From NCBI RefSeq assembly GCF_900115655.1, contig NZ_FOXF01000002.1, forward strand, positions 83,033-147,032: a DNA stretch of 64,000 nt, read 5' to 3'. Origin of the DNA: Ruminobacter amylophilus. GTDB taxonomy: Bacteria > Pseudomonadota > Gammaproteobacteria > Enterobacterales > Succinivibrionaceae. The notes under the pieces were generated by a model. It was not told the DNA's origin, searched no databases, and saw nothing but the letters and a program-made list of their open reading frames with translations. Both the position numbers and the translations under genes were made by a program. Of the stretch, positions 60,101 through 64,000 are shown one piece after another; position 1 is the stretch's first letter, and each line of letters opens with the position of its first letter.

Positions 60101-60978
60101 CACGCTTTGCCTTTCCTAAGGGGAGCACGGCAGGTACTCTGCTTCATGATGCTCTTGAGCATATTGATTTCAGAAAAGTTTATGCGGATTTTATTGATCA
60201 CTGTGGCAGTCAGAAGGTCATCGATTTTCTTAATACCGATAATGTAAATGAAACCATGCTGTATCAGACACTGAAGGGAAGACTGATGGCATATGGTTTT
60301 GCAAGCGATACGGAAACGGTCAGAGGTCTGACGTGGTGGTTCATGGAAATTCTTTCATCTGTTCTGTTTAAGGACGGAGAATCAGGAAAGCAGGTTGCCT
60401 TGAAGGATTTGGATGATTCTGACTGTATCAAGGAAATGGAATTCTGGCTGAATGTTGACGCAGGTTTCAACATAAAGGCCTTTAATAAGCTGATAAGGGA
60501 AATTGACAGAGAAGGATGCAGCAGTCCGTTGATTGATTATGCTGAATATGAAAGTCAGAATGAGTCGGAAAATCCGCTGCTTCCGGAGGTATCGATCAGT
60601 GATATCAGCGGTCTTCTGAACGGTTATATTGACCTTGTTTTCAAATGCGGCGACAGATATTACGTGGCTGACTACAAGTCCAACTACATTACGGACAGAA
60701 TAGGCAGTTATGACAATAAGGAAATCAGAAAGAATATGATAAACCATCACTATTATATTCAGTACATTCTGTATACCCTTGCACTGCACAGGTTTTTAAA
60801 GCTGCATCTTCCGGACTACGATTATGAGCGTCATATGGGAGGTATAGCCTACCTTTATTTAAGAGGAATGAAGTCTTCATCGGATAAATATGCCGGGTAC
60901 GGTATATTCACCAATAAGATAACCGGTGAATATATTGAAAAACTGGATGCCCTGTTCTCCGGAGCGGGGGAGCAGTAA
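57127..60978 (+). CDS. recB: RecB, exonuclease V beta subunit
   Basis: 1283 residues (1180 in E. coli). UvrD-like helicase: Walker A SAGTGKTYTI (about residues 19-28), DEFQDTDPVQ, GDPKQAIYSFRGAD, NYRSD and YHSSKGLEYN. The C-terminal nuclease domain has LHDALEHIDF, the metal ligands Asp in GYIDLVF (~1167) and DYKSN (~1181-1185). Strong Shine-Dalgarno GGAGG. It starts 24 bases after recC; no ptrA gene lies between, unlike E. coli. Confidence 0.97.
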   Translation: MSHKLMDFNLNGAGIIEASAGTGKTYTITWLLCRLLLGIGTSDNKPVDYSKILIMTFTKAATNDLKRKICERIRELRSFIENLLKKSCASPADFSDILSDDSIESEMLRAYLGLTQVSDDLKDREVREDYLKKMIQAIRILRHVELNVDGMQISTIHSFCRQVISKFVVDTGMNFQFDVMTDVEDLKKKALYESFRRFMVTEAESGNNEYSKIYDSFLEDGKKFNHLCNIFNSYRDLPEIKQVSTEAFKELGIEKLHALLCEAYTILEQLKAGEKVVKADDLPCKLRDALVINGNDDETTVKSKKYLAGKIRGILPVAIIDEFQDTDPVQFEIVKNIYLTDSEKKNDEMDSCKSSDFWGLYIVGDPKQAIYSFRGADLNCYNKAKKLILDRYGSEKERKCHQLELDVNYRSDINVIRSVNYLFSGVHPDEQNNSGDAEGAKFDFYKSLLSGDKKIKDSISFTNVKPRDSEKAQKYLYIVGNKNFKTESACNLMHSLIDEKSKNKDYIYSEIAEECADKIVELLENGRLSDRADLTLEQLNNPDENPELCRRITLKDIAVLVSKGKEAEYINDSLRNRHVPSVFLSDKGSIYDTEEFRFVSLLMKSVVNFADHSYLRLLLASRVFGLDAREYSDAVCNSYKKDDTDNQQNTSGNSGITMETLNSVLVECKQKWLTQGFMAMFTHFMTRFNIMEKMKMREEGAEIITNLLHCSELALGLSNRIRDLSELVESFESLGNQVKSTDNESDMTGKRQTDDCDEIVRIVTYHSSKGLEYNIVMMPFADMIHSIDPQSVDMIRVKSTDDEHDDTSYYLVTKDNRSTDKEGGKWNNHCYEQKVERHRLWYVALTRACHALYIWYIDPEEYNKKEVREFCLDEILFKNVYGNDENSIFENSKYFRKCDDYRAGWQDKYKSDEAAFYYSRQESNGIRNGYEYQILDADSINNRWKVFSYSSMVNGMGNAVAVNRISGKTNDNDDSLSAEEIAESGNQTTKEPRFAFPKGSTAGTLLHDALEHIDFRKVYADFIDHCGSQKVIDFLNTDNVNETMLYQTLKGRLMAYGFASDTETVRGLTWWFMEILSSVLFKDGESGKQVALKDLDDSDCIKEMEFWLNVDAGFNIKAFNKLIREIDREGCSSPLIDYAEYESQNESENPLLPEVSISDISGLLNGYIDLVFKCGDRYYVADYKSNYITDRIGSYDNKEIRKNMINHHYYIQYILYTLALHRFLKLHLPDYDYERHMGGIAYLYLRGMKSSSDKYAGYGIFTNKITGEYIEKLDALFSGAGEQ

Positions 60979-61040
60979 CAACCGTACGGACATTATATTA
61001 ATAGAGTCTGTTATATGATGTCCGGTAACGATTCAATGGG

Positions 61041-63446
61041 ATGAAAGAATTTATGATAGATGCAATTGAATTTTTAAAGCTTATTCCGGTATGGTCTGAT
61101 ATTGATCTGGCTGTGGCTAATTATGTGTCCAACCTGTGTGCAAATGATAAGAAAGTTCACGGATTTGTTCTTGGCATGCTCCTGCAGCATGCACGAAACA
61201 ACGGCAGTGTCTGTATAAAATACGAGGAAATCGGTCAGGTTTTTGAAGACATTATAGATAATGAAATATCTCTGTATAAGAGGTCTAAGGTTATTGCCGA
61301 GTTTAACGGCAGGCTGGGACTGTCCGGCAAAGACACGGGCGCCGTGAATGCGGAGGATTCCGACTGGTTCAGCAGGTATCTTGCTGTTTCGGGCCTGGAT
61401 AAGATTCTGAATGAACTTTCCCAAAAGTCATTTTATGATAACGGCGGGCCGGGAGAATCATGCATGCAGTTTATTGATGATTCCGTGATTGAGTACGTGG
61501 CTGATTCAGGTAGGAACCTGCATGACAGCATGACCGTCGGCCGGCAGATTAGGGAGGTGAGGGTTCCGCTGGTGTACAGCCTTGAGAGAATCTACATTTC
61601 CAGATATTTCGCCTATGAACTTATTATTGCCGGATACATCCGTAACTCCGTCAGAATTGAGTGCATAACTACTGGGAAAAAATCTGAAAAGTTATCCCCA
61701 GGTTTCGACATGAAAAATATCCACAACATGTGGACAGAGGTTTATGATGCCATTGATGAAGTGGAACGTAAACTCGGAGGTTCCGCGGATAAAAACGAGA
61801 TCAACTGGCAGAAGGTTGCCGTTGCCATGTCACTGTGTCATCCGTTTTCAATTATTACCGGCGGTCCGGGAACCGGAAAAACCTATACCGTATCAGTTCT
61901 TATCTGTCTGCTGAAGAAAATATGCAGCAGTCTGAGAATCGGAATTGCCGCACCTACAGGAAAGGCTGCGGCCAGAGTAAAGGAATCTCTTAATGACGCA
62001 TTTTCGGGACCGTTTGCCGAGGCCTACCGCAAACTGTATCCTAATCTCATTGATGAAATAGCTCCTGCGGAAACAGTACATAAAATGCTTGGTATTTTCC
62101 CGGGAAAGAGTGTCAGCAGAGTAAACGAAAACAATCCGTTAAATCTGGATGTGCTGATTATTGACGAAGTGTCAATGATGGATATCTTTCTTATGAACAA
62201 GGTTGTGGCGGCGTTAAGGTCCGGCACAAGACTGATTCTTTTAGGTGATAAGGACCAGCTTGCCAGCGTGGAGGCGGGTTCCGTGCTAGGTGATATCTGT
62301 ACCATACTCGGCATGTCGGATAAAGAGCAGAAGCTAACTGATTATGAAAAGGATGTTGTTACAGGGCTGACCGGGTATACGGAGAAAGAACTTTTCAGCG
62401 TTCCGGGACTTGCTTCCGGAATCGCTTCGCTGCACAAATCAAGACGATATGAATCCAGTCCGTTAATCGGCGTTCTTGCAAATTACGTTAACAGTCAGGA
62501 TTTCAGATATTCTGAAACGATGAATATCGTCCGGAAGCAGAATTCTGCCGAACTTCAACCTCTGAGCGGTGGAAATTCCCTGAGTTTCGGAGCCGTTACT
62601 TCAGACAGAGACGATAGGAATATCAAGGGAGTAGCCTTAATCAACGGCTGCGGTAAGGAGCTGGTGGACATTCTATGTGAAAAGGCCGTTACCGGCTGGA
62701 ATATTGAAAAAAGCGGTACAGATGAAAAAAATATTTTCGATTTGCCATCAGCATGTGCCAGTTACAGAAAATTCGTTGAATATACCACGGCCCATCCGGT
62801 TCTGAGCAGCACGGAAAATGAAAACGGCGAATGTGCACAGGCTGATTCGTATGTGGCAAAAGCCTTCGGTATGATAAACGCATTCAGAGTTCTGTGTCCT
62901 GAACGACAGGGATTTTTCGGGGTGCGCTATGTTAATGACGGCATAGCCACGGCCGGACTCCGCTGGCTGAAAAAACATGCCGACAGAGATCAATATCCGG
63001 AAATAGCAACACTGGACAAGACCTGGTATCCGGGACTGATTCTGATGGTTACCAAAAATGACAGCAACCTTGGTCTTAAAAACGGTGATATGGTTATCTG
63101 CGGTTATGATGAGAAGTACGGCAGTGCCAAAAGAGTATGGGTACAGATGGAAAACAAGAAATACAAATCGGTTTCATTCGGTATGCTTGCGGAATATGAA
63201 ACAGGATTTGCCATGACCATCCATAAATCACAGGGTTCGGAATTTGACCATACCATGATGGTGATGAACGGAACGGAAAGAACCATTACCAAAGAACTTG
63301 TTTATACCGGAATTACCAGAGCCAGGTATTTTGTAAGCATGATTGTGGGAAACAACGGCTGCAGTAACACGGTAAATCTTGATGACAGATTCGCTCAGAA
63401 GGTTAAAAGATCCAGCGGACTTTCAGAAAGACTTTACGGCAGGTAA
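61041..63446 (+). CDS. recD: RecD, exonuclease V alpha subunit
   Basis: 801 residues (608 in E. coli). SF1B 5'-3' helicase: Walker A GGPGTGKTYTV near residue 274, APTGKAAARVKESL, DEVSMMDIFL, GDKDQLASVEAGSVLGDIC, and HKSQGSEFDH with TGITRARYF at the C-terminal end. The N-terminal ~270 residues are longer than usual, and another insertion lies between helicase motifs (about residues 430-650). The gene follows recB by 62 bases and has a weak ribosome-binding site. Confidence 0.96.
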   Translation: MKEFMIDAIEFLKLIPVWSDIDLAVANYVSNLCANDKKVHGFVLGMLLQHARNNGSVCIKYEEIGQVFEDIIDNEISLYKRSKVIAEFNGRLGLSGKDTGAVNAEDSDWFSRYLAVSGLDKILNELSQKSFYDNGGPGESCMQFIDDSVIEYVADSGRNLHDSMTVGRQIREVRVPLVYSLERIYISRYFAYELIIAGYIRNSVRIECITTGKKSEKLSPGFDMKNIHNMWTEVYDAIDEVERKLGGSADKNEINWQKVAVAMSLCHPFSIITGGPGTGKTYTVSVLICLLKKICSSLRIGIAAPTGKAAARVKESLNDAFSGPFAEAYRKLYPNLIDEIAPAETVHKMLGIFPGKSVSRVNENNPLNLDVLIIDEVSMMDIFLMNKVVAALRSGTRLILLGDKDQLASVEAGSVLGDICTILGMSDKEQKLTDYEKDVVTGLTGYTEKELFSVPGLASGIASLHKSRRYESSPLIGVLANYVNSQDFRYSETMNIVRKQNSAELQPLSGGNSLSFGAVTSDRDDRNIKGVALINGCGKELVDILCEKAVTGWNIEKSGTDEKNIFDLPSACASYRKFVEYTTAHPVLSSTENENGECAQADSYVAKAFGMINAFRVLCPERQGFFGVRYVNDGIATAGLRWLKKHADRDQYPEIATLDKTWYPGLILMVTKNDSNLGLKNGDMVICGYDEKYGSAKRVWVQMENKKYKSVSFGMLAEYETGFAMTIHKSQGSEFDHTMMVMNGTERTITKELVYTGITRARYFVSMIVGNNGCSNTVNLDDRFAQKVKRSSGLSERLYGR

Positions 63447-63655
63447 TGACCTGAAACAGAGACCGGAAGGAAAGAGATGTTTTCAGAAAAAGAACTTATG
63501 AGGTATAAAAACATCTCTTAAAAGGGCAAAAAACGCAAAAAGAATATCATGGGAGAAAAATTTTAATAAAAATTCCATATAAATGTAGGGAAAGGTGTTC
63601 ATTAGCGATTTTTTGCCCAAAAACGAAAAAATTTGAAAAAAATTAAAAAAAACAG
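63447..63655 (+). other. recD-rrn gap
   Basis: Very A-rich region upstream of the rRNA promoter, possibly acting as an UP element. No recD terminator or gene identified. Confidence 0.4.
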
Positions 63656-63683
63656 TTGACGAAAAAAATAAAAAACCTAAAAT
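63656..63683 (+). promoter_or_regulatory. rRNA operon promoter
   Basis: -35 TTGACG (63656-63661), 16 bases, -10 TAAAAT (63678-63683), preceded by long A-tracts that resemble an UP element. Confidence 0.8.
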
Positions 63684-63691
63684 ACACATCG

Positions 63692-63733
63692 TTCGCTGAG
63701 TACAGCGAAAAACAAAAAGTTCTTTAAAAACGA
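63692..63733 (+). promoter_or_regulatory. rrn leader hairpin and boxA antitermination site
   Basis: Hairpin TTCGCTG/CAGCGAA (63692-63709), then GTTCTTTAAAAA, a boxA-like element for Nus-factor antitermination. Further on, AGACAATCTGTGTGGGCAC is the usual gammaproteobacterial rrn leader sequence. Confidence 0.7.
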
Positions 63734-63872
63734 ATCTAGACAATCTGTGTGGGCACTCGCTGAATTCATGAGCTGAAATAAAAAAATGGTTCTTGAAGAA
63801 GCTGAGTGTCAAATCTAAGAGCAATTAGAAAGACAGTCATTCAAAGAGAGCCGAAAAAACTTCAACTAATTT

Positions 63873-64000
63873 AAAGTGAAGAGTTTGATCATGGCTCAGA
63901 TTGAACGCTGGCGGCAGGCTTAATACATGCAAGTCGAACGGTAACAGCAGGAAGCTTGCTTCCTGGCTGACGAGTGGCGGACGGGTGAGTAATACCTGGG
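63873..64000 (+). rRNA. rrs: 16S rRNA, 5' end (partial)
   Basis: Starts AAAGTGAAGAGTTTGATC, aligning with E. coli position 1; then GGCTCAGATTGAACGCTGG and CATGCAAGTCGAACGGTAAC. The gene runs off the window end. The sequence is of gammaproteobacterial type. Confidence 0.97.

Noticed and set aside
63483..63824. 113-codon minus-strand frame in the rrn promoter region
   Set aside because: Phe-rich product of A-tracts, antisense to the rRNA promoter and leader.

Overview
The window looks like chromosome of a gammaproteobacterium with an anaerobic, succinate-forming life style, plausibly Succinivibrionaceae/Aeromonadales. The protein sequences and gene order follow the enterobacterial pattern (rlmN-pilF-rodZ-ispG-hisS-yfgM-bamB-der, frdABCD, rsgA-psd, rpsF-rpsR-rplI, recC-recB-recD). 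A full fumarate reductase operon is present, and the 16S rRNA start and its leader are of gammaproteobacterial type. The family-level assignment is inference; no search was run.

Layout. 1-9.3 kb: tRNA/rRNA modification, pilus, cell-shape, isoprenoid and outer-membrane-assembly genes ending in der, then ychJ. 9.3-17.8 kb: gdhA (minus), a small basic protein gene (minus, with its own promoter, long leader and terminator), purL (plus) and ettA (minus). 17.9-21.2 kb: an AT-rich accessory island on the minus strand. It holds six tandem near-identical genes for a 26-residue peptide, a 27-residue peptide gene, a terminator, and a Sel1-repeat membrane protein upstream. 21.3-26.9 kb: frdABCD and rsgA-psd (minus). 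27.2-35.7 kb: two tRNA-Gly, trmN6, two related small membrane proteins, glutathione peroxidase, secA, a DUF4250 protein and an unknown 406-residue protein. 35.7-39 kb: an Lpd-like oxidoreductase lacking one redox cysteine, a HAD phosphatase, a divergent hfq and a tRNA Phe-Thr-Phe operon. 39.7-50.7 kb: metY, an iron alcohol dehydrogenase, a lipoprotein, rnr, aspC, rlmB and a DASS dicarboxylate transporter. 51-52.3 kb: rpsF-rpsR-rplI without priB. 52.7-63.4 kb: recC-recB-recD, all enlarged. 63.6-64 kb: rrn promoter, boxA leader and the first bases of 16S rRNA.

How the genes work together. FrdABCD, AspC, GdhA and the DASS carrier fit C4-dicarboxylate and amino-acid metabolism around fumarate respiration. 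The ribosomal protein, rRNA, tRNA, RNase R, RlmB, RlmN, Der, RsgA, EttA and Hfq genes form the translation and RNA layer.

The most unusual element is the tandem peptide array at 18295-19024. Each copy has its own Shine-Dalgarno and stop codon, an identical length and synonymous differences, which argues that the peptides are made. I do not recognise the family.
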